From Candidatus Omnitrophota bacterium (lineage in GTDB: Bacteria > Omnitrophota > Gorgyraeia > Aquiviventales > Aquiviventaceae): 21,418 nucleotides of DNA. Position 1 is the stretch's first letter. Each line of letters opens with the position of its first letter. Below are positions 6,797 to 14,053 of this stretch, piece after piece. The stretch lies in the NCBI GenBank assembly GCA_023247155.1, contig JAHFGZ010000007.1:1-21418 (forward strand). Direction: 5' to 3'. Both the position numbers and the translations under genes were made by a program. Below the pieces are notes generated by a model. The model did not search any database. It was given only the letters and a program-made list of their open reading frames with translations, and had not been told where the DNA came from.

Positions 6797-8116
6797 ATGG
6801 GCGAATCGCAGCGGACCGTCGCCCGCGACGTGCTCATCAACGGCCTGGGCATCCACACAGGCCTGCCGGTGTCCCTTCGGGTGCTGCCGGCCCCGCCGGA
6901 CACCGGGATCGTGTTCATCCGGACCGACCTGCCGCATCGGCCCGCCATCCCCGTGAGATCCACCAAGGTCGTGGACGTCGAGAAGAGCGTGCGACGCACC
7001 ACGCTCTCCAAGGACGGGGTGGAGGTCCAGACGGTCGAGCACTTCATGGCCTCGCTCTGGGGCGTGGGCATCGACAACGCCTACGTCGAGGTGACGAATG
7101 TCGAGCTGCCCGGCCTGGACGGCTCCGCCGTCCAGTTCGTCCAGCAGCTCAAGGCGGCTGGGACCGTCGAGCAGCCCACGCCCCGCCGCTACTTCGCGCT
7201 GCGCGAGCCGGTCTTCGTGCAGGAGGGGGACTCCTCCATCGTCGTCTTCCCCGACCGCACGCTGCGGATCTCGTACCTGCTCAGCTACCCGCACCCCCTC
7301 CTCAAATCCCAGTTCGTGTCGTACGTCCAGAACGGGGCCGCCTCGTTCGAAGAGGCCATCGCGCCCGCCCGGACCTTCTGCCTCCAGGAGGAGGCGGAGA
7401 CGCTCCGGGCGGCCGGCCTCGGCAAGGGGGCGAGCGTCGAGAACACGCTGGTCCTCGGCGAGGAGGGCGTGCTGGACAACGCCCTGCGGTTCGAGGACGA
7501 GTTCGCGCGCCACAAGATCCTGGACCTCCTGGGCGACCTCTACCTGCTCGGGGCGCGCCTCCAGGCCCAGGTCATCGCGGTGAAGAGCGGCCATCCGCTG
7601 AACGTGAAGCTGCTGAAGAAGCTCGACCAGGCGATGGAGCAGTGGAAGCTGGGCGCCCTCCAGTCCGCGACGTCCGAGGTCATGGTGGGGCCGCAGCTCG
7701 ACATCACGCAGATCGAGAAGATCCTCCCGCACCGCTACCCGTTCCTCCTGGTGGACCGGGTGAGCGAGCTGACCGAGACGCGGGCGGTGGGGCTCAAGTG
7801 CGTGACCATCAACGACTACTTCTTCCGGGGCCACTTCCCGGGCCGGCCGGTCATGCCGGGCGTCCTCATCGTGGAGGCCATGGCGCAGGTGGCGGGGATC
7901 ATCATCCTGAACAAGCGGGAGCACCACGGGAAGCTCGCGTACTTCATGGCGGTGGACAAGGTCAAGTTCCGAAAGCCCGTGGTCCCCGGCGACGTCCTGA
8001 TCCTCGAGGCGGAGCTGGGCAAGCTGCGCTCGCGCACCGGGGCGGTGTCGGCCCGGGCGCTGGTGGACGGCAGGCTCGTCTGTGAGGCGGAGCTGATGTT
8101 CGCGCTGGTCGAGTGA
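6797..8116 (+). CDS. lpxC-fabZ: Bifunctional UDP-3-O-acyl-GlcNAc deacetylase / 3-hydroxyacyl-ACP dehydratase (LpxC-FabZ fusion)
   Basis: The N-terminal part (about 1-295) is LpxC, the zinc deacetylase that commits UDP-3-O-acyl-GlcNAc to lipid A. It has VEHFMASL with E81 and H82, HKILDLLGDL with H239 and D243, and SGHPLN with H266; these match the zinc and catalytic residues of E. coli LpxC (E78, H79, H238, D242, H265). The C-terminal part (about 297-439) is FabZ, which dehydrates 3-hydroxyacyl-ACP in fatty acid elongation. It has ILPHRYPFLLVDRV, then GHFPGRPVMPGVLIVEAMAQ with the catalytic pair H346 and E360. Both halves look intact and the join is in frame without a stop. The two enzymes compete for 3-hydroxyacyl-ACP-derived flux, so the fusion balances lipid A against phospholipid. 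Such fusions are known from Bacteroidota and some other lineages. No lpxD lies beside it in this window. Confidence 0.96.
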   Translation: MGESQRTVARDVLINGLGIHTGLPVSLRVLPAPPDTGIVFIRTDLPHRPAIPVRSTKVVDVEKSVRRTTLSKDGVEVQTVEHFMASLWGVGIDNAYVEVTNVELPGLDGSAVQFVQQLKAAGTVEQPTPRRYFALREPVFVQEGDSSIVVFPDRTLRISYLLSYPHPLLKSQFVSYVQNGAASFEEAIAPARTFCLQEEAETLRAAGLGKGASVENTLVLGEEGVLDNALRFEDEFARHKILDLLGDLYLLGARLQAQVIAVKSGHPLNVKLLKKLDQAMEQWKLGALQSATSEVMVGPQLDITQIEKILPHRYPFLLVDRVSELTETRAVGLKCVTINDYFFRGHFPGRPVMPGVLIVEAMAQVAGIIILNKREHHGKLAYFMAVDKVKFRKPVVPGDVLILEAELGKLRSRTGAVSARALVDGRLVCEAELMFALVE

Positions 8117-8123
8117 GCGGCCC

Positions 8124-8948
8124 ATGATGGCGCGCGTGCGGACCCAGCCGGCCCCGGCGGATGCCCCTCCGGCGGTCCATCCGACGGCCCTCGTGCATCC
8201 CGAGGCGAGGCTCGGCGAGGGGGTCTCGGTGGGACCCTACACGGTCCTCGGCGCGCATGTGACCGTCGGGCCGCGGACCGTCATCGGGGCGCACTGCGTG
8301 CTCGAGGGCCGAACGACCATCGGCGCGGACTGCGAGCTGTTCACCGGGGCGGTGATCGGGAGCATCCCCCAGGACCTCAAATACCAGGGGGAAGCCAGCC
8401 AGCTTGTCATCGGCGACCGCAACAAGATCCGGGAGTACGTGACGATCAACGTGGGGACCGCGGGCGGCGGAGGGAAGACGGTCATCGGCTCGGACTGCCT
8501 CCTCATGGCCTACGCCCACGTGGCCCATGACTGCGTGGTGGGCCACCACGTGGTCATCGCCAACAGCGCGGCCCTGGCCGGCCACATCACGGTCGAAGAC
8601 CGGGCCGTCATCGGGGGGCTGGTCGGCGTGCACCAGTTCGTGCGCGTGGGGACGCTCTCCATCATCGGGGGCTGCTCGCGCGTCGTGCAGGACATCCCGC
8701 CGTATGCGACCTGCGTGGGCTATCCCGCCGCCGTCTTCGGGCTCAACAACGAGGGGCTGCGGCGGGCCGGCGTGTCGCCCGAGGTCAAGCGGCGCCTCCA
8801 TCGCGCGTTCCGGGTCCTGTTCCACTCCAAGCTCTCCATGAGCCACGCCCTCGCGCAGGTCGAACGGGACGCCGAGCGCTGTCCGGAGCTTGCGCACCTG
8901 CTCGCCTTCATCCGGGCCTCGAAGCGCGGCGTGGCCCGCAGCGCCTGA
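8124..8948 (+). CDS. lpxA: UDP-N-acetylglucosamine acyltransferase (lipid A step 1)
   Basis: LpxA transfers a 3-hydroxyacyl chain from ACP to UDP-GlcNAc, the first step of lipid A synthesis. The 274-residue protein is a left-handed parallel beta helix with hexapeptide repeats throughout the first 190 residues or so (HPTALVHPEARLGEGVSVGPYTVLG and on). AYAHVAHDC carries the catalytic His (H135, E. coli H125). The HQF...IGGCSRVVQDIPPY stretch and the helical C-terminus are also present. The Gly equivalent to E. coli G173, a residue that sets acyl-chain length, is kept (G183). By analogy this allows a long chain of about 14 carbons, though other residues also matter. The N-terminus is some 20 residues longer than E. 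coli, and ATG 8127 is an equal alternative start. It follows lpxC-fabZ by seven bases. Confidence 0.96.
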   Translation: MMARVRTQPAPADAPPAVHPTALVHPEARLGEGVSVGPYTVLGAHVTVGPRTVIGAHCVLEGRTTIGADCELFTGAVIGSIPQDLKYQGEASQLVIGDRNKIREYVTINVGTAGGGGKTVIGSDCLLMAYAHVAHDCVVGHHVVIANSAALAGHITVEDRAVIGGLVGVHQFVRVGTLSIIGGCSRVVQDIPPYATCVGYPAAVFGLNNEGLRRAGVSPEVKRRLHRAFRVLFHSKLSMSHALAQVERDAERCPELAHLLAFIRASKRGVARSA

Positions 8949-8961
8949 TCCGCACCCCGCA

Positions 8962-9774
8962 ATGGCCGAGCACCCGCTCGCCGTGATCGCCGGGGCGGGA
9001 CAGTTCCCGTTCCATGTGGCCCGTGAGGCGAAGCGCCAGGGACGGCGCGTCATCGCCGTCGGCATTCGGGGCTGGGCGGACCCCGCCCTCGCCGGGGAAG
9101 CCGACGTGTACGAGGAGCTGGCGGTCGGGCAGCTCGCCCAGCTCATCGAGCGCCTCCAGGCGCACGGCGTGCGCGAGGCGATCATGGCCGGCCAGGTGAC
9201 CAAGGCGGTCCTGCTGGATCCACGGCACGCCTTCGACGCGGACACCCGCGACGTGCTGCGGCAGGCCGCCGAACGCTCCGCGGGGGCGCTGCTGGGGGCG
9301 ATCGGCCAGCGGCTGGCCGGCGCCGGCATCACCCTGCTGGATTCCTCCACCTTCCTCCGCGCCGCGCTGTGTCCCTCCGGCCCGCTGACCCCGATGGCGC
9401 CGACGGCCGCCCAGCGGGAGGACATCGCCGTGGGGCTGCGCGTCGCGCGCGCGCTCGCCGCGCTCGACGTCGGGCAGACGGTGGTCGTGAAGGACCGCGT
9501 GGTGGTGGCGGTGGAGGCGCTGGAGGGCACCGATGCCGCCATCCGGCGGGCGCACGCGCTGGCCGGCGGAGGGCTCGTCGTCGTGAAGACGGCGGCCCCC
9601 CACCAGGACCGGCGCTTCGACCTGCCGGTCGTCGGCCCCGACACGCTCACCACGCTCAAGGAGGCCGGGGTCGCGTGCCTGGCGCTCGAGGCGGGCACGA
9701 CGATCCTCCTGGAGCGCGAGGCGCTCATCGCCTGCGCCGGCGCCGCGGGGATCTGCCTGGTCGGGGTGGGATGA
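8962..9774 (+). CDS. lpxI: UDP-2,3-diacylglucosamine pyrophosphatase LpxI
   Basis: LpxI (DUF1009 family) cleaves UDP-2,3-diacylglucosamine to lipid X and UMP. It is the alternative to LpxH in alphaproteobacteria and many other diderms. The 270-residue protein starts MAEHPLAVIAGAGQFPFHVA, with the Rossmann-like N-domain of the family. It has the AGQVTKAVLL and LLDSSTFL segments and the C-terminal catalytic region VVVKDRVVVAVEALEGTD, followed by APHQDRRFDLPVVGPDTL; the Asp in RFDLP matches the essential Asp of the Caulobacter enzyme as I remember it. ATG 8962 is chosen because the upstream in-frame extension overlaps lpxA and has no family match. The stop overlaps the next ATG (ATGA). lpxB, which would follow biochemically, is not here. 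Confidence 0.93.
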   Translation: MAEHPLAVIAGAGQFPFHVAREAKRQGRRVIAVGIRGWADPALAGEADVYEELAVGQLAQLIERLQAHGVREAIMAGQVTKAVLLDPRHAFDADTRDVLRQAAERSAGALLGAIGQRLAGAGITLLDSSTFLRAALCPSGPLTPMAPTAAQREDIAVGLRVARALAALDVGQTVVVKDRVVVAVEALEGTDAAIRRAHALAGGGLVVVKTAAPHQDRRFDLPVVGPDTLTTLKEAGVACLALEAGTTILLEREALIACAGAAGICLVGVG

Positions 9775-10448
9775 TCCCCCTCCGTGACAACATCCCATCC
9801 CGCCGCGTCGCCTGGGTGACGCGGCTGCTGCTCGTGGCGAACGTCGCCGCCTTCCTGCTGGAGCTCGGGCAAGGGGCCGCCATCGAGCCGTTCCTGTATC
9901 GCTTTGGCGTCGTGCCCGCCCACTGGATGGTGGCGAGCCCCAGCGACTTCCTGGACTGGCCGCGCCTCTTCCTGACGCTGCTGACCTTCCAGTTCCTCCA
10001 CGGGGGGCTCTTCCATCTGGGTTCGAACATGCTCTACCTCTGGATCTTCGCGGACAACGTCGAGGACCGGCTCGGGCACGCCCGGTTCCTCCTCCTCTAT
10101 CTCGGCGGCGGGGTGGCCTCCGCCGTCATCCAGCTGCTCATGACACCCGCCTCGTCCGTGCCCATGGTGGGGGCCAGCGGCGCGATCGCCGCGGTGCTGG
10201 GCGCCTACCTCCTGCTCTTCCCCTCCGCGCGCATCGTGACGCTGGTGCCGCTCTGGCTGTTCTGGGAGCAGGTGGAGCTGCCGGCCTTCCTCTTTCTCGG
10301 CCTCTGGTTCCTGCTGCAGTGGGTGCAGGGGTTGACGGCGTTGGGCCAGGTCGCCGACGTCGGCGGGATCGCGTTCTGGGCCCATATCGGCGGGTTCATC
10401 AGCGGGATGCTGGGCATCCTGCTCCTGCGCCCGCGCCGGCGCTGGTGA
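9771..10448 (+). CDS. Rhomboid-family intramembrane serine protease
   Basis: Rhomboid proteases cut transmembrane segments of other membrane proteins inside the lipid bilayer. The 225-residue product has about six hydrophobic segments. The catalytic dyad is visible: Ser136 in GASGAI and His205 in AHIGGF. HGGLFHLGSNMLYLWIF at about 77-93 holds the conserved His and Asn that form the oxyanion site. A basic tail RPRRRW ends the chain. It begins MIPLRDNIPS, a start typical of this bacterial rhomboid subfamily, at an ATG overlapping the lpxI stop. Its substrate cannot be told from sequence. The position at the end of an outer-membrane cluster makes an envelope quality-control role possible but unproven. 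Confidence 0.93.
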   Translation: MIPLRDNIPSRRVAWVTRLLLVANVAAFLLELGQGAAIEPFLYRFGVVPAHWMVASPSDFLDWPRLFLTLLTFQFLHGGLFHLGSNMLYLWIFADNVEDRLGHARFLLLYLGGGVASAVIQLLMTPASSVPMVGASGAIAAVLGAYLLLFPSARIVTLVPLWLFWEQVELPAFLFLGLWFLLQWVQGLTALGQVADVGGIAFWAHIGGFISGMLGILLLRPRRRW

Positions 10449-10452
10449 ACGG

Positions 10453-11691
10453 ATGCGTCCTGAGCAGCTGTTGGTTCAGGAGAAGGCCGCGTACGCGCGC
10501 GTGGACCCGCCCTGCCCCTATTTCGGGACGTGCGGGGGCTGCACCCTGCAGGATCTGGCCTATCCCGATCAGCTGGCGCTGAAACGCGACCGGATCCGCC
10601 GCGCGCTCGCGGCGCTGGGCGAGGCGCCGCCGGTGGAGCTGATCGGGCTGGAGGACCCCTGGCGGTACCGCAACAAGGCCGAGTTCACCTTCGGGGAGTG
10701 GGACGGCCGGCTGGCGCTGGGCTACCACGCCGCGCGCTCCTTCTGGCGCGTGGTGGACCTCGACGACTGTTTGCTCTTGCCGGAGCCGGTGACCCGGGTG
10801 CTGCGCGATGTCCGGGACGCGGCCGTCCGGACAGGGCTGCCGCCCTACCATCCCCGGACCCATCAGGGATTCTTCCGGTACCTCCTCGTGCGCAGCAGCC
10901 GCGCGACGGGCCGCATCCTCGTGTGCCTGATGACCTCACCCGGATCCGCCGACGGGACGGCGGGGAATGGCGCGGCCGTGCGCGCGGTGGTGGAGGGGAT
11001 GGCCCATGACGTGGTGGCGCGCCATCCCGCGGTCGAAAGCTTCTACTGGGGCCTGACGGGCCGCGTGGCGGACGTGGCCGTCCCGGAGCAATTAATCCTG
11101 CTGGAGGGCGCACCCCACCTGGAGGAGCGGCTGGGGCCGTTCCGGATCAAGCTGCACCCGTTGAGCTTCCTGCAGCCGACGAGCGTCCAGGCGGACCGGC
11201 TGTACACGACGGTGTGCGGGCGCCTGCGCCCCGGCGCGGACGGGGTGGCGTGGGACCTCTACTGCGGGCTGGGGCTCATCGCGTTCTATCTCGCCTCACG
11301 GGTGCGGAAGGTCTACGGGATTGACGGGGAGCCGCACCACTTGGAGCTGGCGGCGCTGAACGCGTCGCTGAACGGGGTGCGCAACGTGGAGTTCCGGGCC
11401 GGACGGGTGGAGGCGCTGCTCCTGGACCGACGGTTCTGGCTCCAGGAGGCGAAGCCGGACGTCGTCGTGGTGGATCCCCCGCGCGCCGGCCTGCATCCTC
11501 GGGCGATCGCATCGATTCTGGCCGCCCGGCCCGCCCAGATCGCCTACCTCTCCTGCAACATCCAGTCGCTCGTCCGCGACCTGGGGGCGTTGCGCACGGG
11601 CTTCCCCCGCTACCGGCTCGCCGCGGTCCAGGCGTTCGACATGTTCCCGCAGACCAACCACCTGGAGACCTTCGCCCTCCTGGAGCGGTGA
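10453..11691 (+). CDS. 23S rRNA (uracil-5-)-methyltransferase of the RlmD/TrmA family
   Basis: Enzymes of this family methylate C5 of a uridine in rRNA or tRNA using S-adenosylmethionine. The 412-residue protein has an N-terminal 4Fe-4S cluster motif with four cysteines (C21, C27, C30 in CPYFGTCGGC, plus C106 in DLDDC). A SAM-binding motif WDLYCGLGLIAFYLA lies near residues 268-282, and VVVDPPRAGLHPRAI carries the conserved DPPR. The nucleophile region is YLSCNIQSLVRDL with C368, and the closing motif MFPQTNHLETFALLER carries the base E405. The Fe-S motif speaks for an RlmD/RlmC-type rRNA enzyme rather than TrmA, but the exact target base is open. There is no separate N-terminal TRAM domain. 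It follows the rhomboid gene by four bases and ends this plus-strand run inside a palindrome. Confidence 0.92.
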   Translation: MRPEQLLVQEKAAYARVDPPCPYFGTCGGCTLQDLAYPDQLALKRDRIRRALAALGEAPPVELIGLEDPWRYRNKAEFTFGEWDGRLALGYHAARSFWRVVDLDDCLLLPEPVTRVLRDVRDAAVRTGLPPYHPRTHQGFFRYLLVRSSRATGRILVCLMTSPGSADGTAGNGAAVRAVVEGMAHDVVARHPAVESFYWGLTGRVADVAVPEQLILLEGAPHLEERLGPFRIKLHPLSFLQPTSVQADRLYTTVCGRLRPGADGVAWDLYCGLGLIAFYLASRVRKVYGIDGEPHHLELAALNASLNGVRNVEFRAGRVEALLLDRRFWLQEAKPDVVVVDPPRAGLHPRAIASILAARPAQIAYLSCNIQSLVRDLGALRTGFPRYRLAAVQAFDMFPQTNHLETFALLER

Positions 11692-11703
11692 GGAGCCTCA
11701 CCG
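11686..11703. terminator. Palindrome holding both convergent stop codons; possible bidirectional hairpin
   Basis: CGGTGAGGAGCCTCACCG is a perfect 18-base palindrome. The methyltransferase stop TGA (11689-11691) lies in one arm and the phosphatase stop, read on the minus strand (11700-11698), in the other. As RNA it folds into a seven-pair stem with a GAGC loop on either strand. No T-tract follows on either side, so it is not a standard intrinsic terminator. Only six bases separate the two genes, so no other terminator fits between them. Confidence 0.5.
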
Positions 11704-12498
11704 TCCGCTTCGGTTCAGCAGCCGCAGCAGGTCGCGGTGGATGTGGCCGTTCGTGGCGACGAGGCGGCCGCGCTCTAAGACCGGGGGCCGCCCGGCCACG
11801 TCCGTGACGGTCCCGCCCGCCTCCGCCACGAGCAGCATCCCCGCCGCCATATCCCACGGCCAGAGGTCCCGCTCGTAGAACCCCTCCAGGCGGCCGGCCG
11901 CCACGGCCGCCAGGCACCAGACGGTCGAGCCGATGCGCCGCACCCCGTGCGAATGGCGCTGCAGCGTCCGGAACCAGCCGAGGTAGGGCTCGCTGCGGGT
12001 GAGGAACTTGGACGAGAACCCGGTGGAGAGCAGGCTGCGGCTGAGCGCGCGCGTCGCCGAGACGCGGATGCGGCGGCCGTTCAGGAACGCCCCGCCGCCC
12101 TTCGTCGCGGTGAACAGCTCCCGGCGGATGGGGTCGTAGATCACGCCCACGAGCATCGTGCCGTCGCCCTGCAGCCCGATGGAGACGCCGAAGAGAGGCA
12201 GGCCGTGCACGAAATTGTTCGTCCCGTCCAGCGGATCGACGATCCATCGGTAGGGCGCCGTCCCGCCCCGCGCCCCGCGCTCTTCGCCCAGGAAGCCGAA
12301 CCGCGGCGCGATGCGCTGGAGGGCGCGGCGGATGAGCTGCTCGGCGGCCCGGTCCACCTTGGTCACGAGGTCGGTCGCGCTGCGCTTGGTCTCGACCGCG
12401 CCGTGGCGTCCCAGGTGGCGGATGAGCAGCGCGCCCGCGGCCTTCGCGGCGCGCGCCGACGCCTCGGCATAGCGTTGCAACGCGTCGCGCGACATCAT
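11698..12498 (-). CDS. Inositol-1-monophosphatase family protein (SuhB-like)
   Basis: This family contains metal-dependent phosphatases acting on inositol phosphates, 3'-phosphoadenosine phosphates or sugar phosphates. The 266-residue product shows the metal-binding motifs FLGEER (E72, E73) and WIVDPLDGTNNFVHGLP (D88, D91). It closes with the WPWDMAAGMLLVAEAGG motif (D216). The length is typical of SuhB and archaeal IMPase/FBPase enzymes. The exact substrate cannot be decided; next to glycerol genes a role in inositol or glycerol phosphate metabolism is possible. Start: ATG 12498 (MMSRDAL) lies seven bases after a perfect extended -10 box, so the mRNA may be leaderless. ATG 12507 would overlap the -10 box and ATG 12495 is also possible. 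No ribosome-binding site is visible. The longer opening upstream runs into glpK and is not real. Confidence 0.93.
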   Translation of the reverse strand: MMSRDALQRYAEASARAAKAAGALLIRHLGRHGAVETKRSATDLVTKVDRAAEQLIRRALQRIAPRFGFLGEERGARGGTAPYRWIVDPLDGTNNFVHGLPLFGVSIGLQGDGTMLVGVIYDPIRRELFTATKGGGAFLNGRRIRVSATRALSRSLLSTGFSSKFLTRSEPYLGWFRTLQRHSHGVRRIGSTVWCLAAVAAGRLEGFYERDLWPWDMAAGMLLVAEAGGTVTDVAGRPPVLERGRLVATNGHIHRDLLRLLNRSGR

Positions 12499-12505
12499 GG
12501 CTCGC

Positions 12506-12514
12506 ATTATAACA
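12506..12514 (-). promoter_or_regulatory. Extended -10 promoter for the IMPase-family gene
   Basis: On the minus strand, TGT followed by TATAAT (12514 to 12506) is a perfect extended -10 element. The -35 region, 17 bases upstream, reads CAAGTA and is poor, as is usual with an extended -10. Transcription would start at about 12498-12500, on or next to the ATG at 12498. Confidence 0.6.
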
Positions 12515-12526
12515 TAGGCGACGGTG

Positions 12527-12532
12527 TATACT
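12527..12532 (+). promoter_or_regulatory. -10 box TATACT for glpK
   Basis: TATACT at 12527-12532 lies nine bases before the glpK ATG (12542), so the expected start of transcription (about 12539) leaves almost no leader. No good -35 is visible, and the place where one would sit is occupied by the -10 box of the divergent gene. TATAAC at 12508-12513 on this strand is a weaker alternative, which would put transcription near the in-frame GTG 12524. Confidence 0.45.
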
Positions 12533-12541
12533 TGTAGCCGC

Positions 12542-14053
12542 ATGGGCTCGACAGGGAAGGGCGTGATTCTGGCGATCGACCAGGGCACGACGGGCACCAC
12601 CGTCCTGGTGGTGGACCGGCGCGCCCGCGTGGTGGCCTCCGCCTACGCGGAGCTGCCGCAGCACTACCCGCGCCCCGGCTGGGTGGAGCACCGTCCGCAG
12701 GAGATCCTCCGGGTGACCTGGTCGGTCATCCGTCGGGCGCTGGCCGCCGGGGGGGTGAGCGGCCGCCGGGTCCAGGCGGTCGGCATCACGAACCAGCGCG
12801 AGACGACGATCGTCTGGGACCGCCGCACCGGCCGGCCGATCGCCAACGCGATTGTCTGGCAGTGCCGCCGCACGGCCGAGCTGTGCGAGCGGCTCAAGCG
12901 GCGAGGCGACGAACCGGCCCTCCGGCGCAAGACGGGCCTGGTCCTCGACGCGTACTTTTCCGGCACGAAGATCCGGTGGCTCCTGGACCATGTGCCCGGC
13001 GCGCGGCGGCGGGCCGAGCGCGGCTCACTCGCGTTCGGGACGGTGGATAGCTGGCTCCTCTGGCACCTGAGCGGCGGCGAGGTCCATGCCACGGACGAGA
13101 CGAACGCCTCCCGCACGCTGCTCTACAACATCCGGACCGGCCGGTGGGACCCGTCGCTGGCGCGGCTCCTCGGGGTGCCGGCGTCGCTGCTCCCGCAGGT
13201 CCTGCCCTCCAGCGCTCGCTTCGGCGTGACGGCGGGAGCCGGCCCGCTGCCCTCCGGCATCCCCATCGCCGGCGTCGCCGGGGACCAGCAGGCCTCCATG
13301 GTGGGGCACGGGTGCCTGTCGCCCGGCACCGCGAAGAACACGTACGGCACCGGCTGCTTCCTCCTGCTGAACACCGGCTCGCGGATGGCGCCGAGCCGCC
13401 ACGGCCTGATCACCACCCTCGTCTACGGCGGAGGGAGGCGCCCCGCCTACGCGCTGGAGGGCAGCGTGTTCATTGCCGGGGCGGCCATCCAGTGGCTGCG
13501 GGATGAGCTGCGCCTGATCCGCCGGGCCGCGGAGACCGAGGCGATCGCCCGCGCGGTGCCGGACACCGGCGGCGTGTACGTCGTGCCGGCATTCGTCGGG
13601 CTGGGCGCGCCGTATTGGGACATGGGCGCGCGCGGGGCCATCGTCGGGCTCACGCGGGGATCCAACCGCCACATCCTCGTGCGGGCGACGCTGGAGTCGC
13701 TCGCCTACCAGACGCGGGATGTCGTCGAGGCGATGGAGCGGGACAGCGGCATCCGTCTGAGCGAGCTGCGCGTGGATGGGGGAGCGGCGCACAACGGCTG
13801 GCTCATGCAGTTCCAGGCCGACCTCCTCGGGATCCCGGTCGTGCGGCCCGCCTCGGTCGCCAATACCGGGAAGGGCGCCGCGCTGCTGGCGGGGATCGGG
13901 ATCGGCTGGTGGGCGCCGCGGGATCTGTCGCGGTTCGTGGGCCGCCCCGAGCGGGCGTTCCATCCGCGCATGCGCCCATCCGAGCGCGCGCGGCGCTATG
14001 CGGGGTGGCGGGAGGCCGTGGCCCGGGTGCGGTCGGCTCGAGGATCCGCATGA
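12542..14053 (+). CDS. glpK: Glycerol kinase
   Basis: GlpK phosphorylates glycerol to sn-glycerol-3-phosphate with ATP. The 503-residue product has the FGGY-kinase fold, with the ATP-binding LAIDQGTTGTT (10-20). Glycerol contacts are NQRETT (R86, E87), IVWQCRRT (W106) and DAYFSGTKIRWLLD (Y138). The catalytic base is in VAGDQQASM (D248), followed by KNTYGTGCFLLLNTG and DGGAAHNGWLMQFQADLLGIPV. The length equals the E. coli enzyme. Where most GlpKs read TALGAA, this one reads TGKGAA, an unusual pair of changes. ATG 12542 is preferred; the in-frame GTG 12524 would add MYTCSR. No ribosome-binding site is seen, consistent with a leaderless message. The stop overlaps glpD (ATGA). No glpF transporter gene lies in the window. 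Confidence 0.96.
   Translation: MGSTGKGVILAIDQGTTGTTVLVVDRRARVVASAYAELPQHYPRPGWVEHRPQEILRVTWSVIRRALAAGGVSGRRVQAVGITNQRETTIVWDRRTGRPIANAIVWQCRRTAELCERLKRRGDEPALRRKTGLVLDAYFSGTKIRWLLDHVPGARRRAERGSLAFGTVDSWLLWHLSGGEVHATDETNASRTLLYNIRTGRWDPSLARLLGVPASLLPQVLPSSARFGVTAGAGPLPSGIPIAGVAGDQQASMVGHGCLSPGTAKNTYGTGCFLLLNTGSRMAPSRHGLITTLVYGGGRRPAYALEGSVFIAGAAIQWLRDELRLIRRAAETEAIARAVPDTGGVYVVPAFVGLGAPYWDMGARGAIVGLTRGSNRHILVRATLESLAYQTRDVVEAMERDSGIRLSELRVDGGAAHNGWLMQFQADLLGIPVVRPASVANTGKGAALLAGIGIGWWAPRDLSRFVGRPERAFHPRMRPSERARRYAGWREAVARVRSARGSA

Noticed and set aside
7962..10385. A very long open frame (807 codons) on the minus strand across lpxA, lpxI and the rhomboid gene
   Set aside because: It is antisense to three clear genes, its translation is low-complexity and Arg/Pro/His-rich, and long antisense frames are common in high-GC DNA.
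12002..12012. Second GGAACTT motif, within the IMPase-family gene
   Set aside because: It lies inside coding sequence on the strand opposite to the gene, with no gene start downstream for it to serve.
11276..12991. 571-codon minus-strand frame covering the IMPase-family gene in another frame
   Set aside because: The translated residues are Arg/Pro/Gly-rich without any family pattern; the true gene lies in a different frame with all metal-binding motifs.
13615..14049. Upstream extension of glpD by 145 codons
   Set aside because: It is a shadow frame inside glpK; the FAD motif begins soon after ATG 14050, which has a ribosome-binding site.
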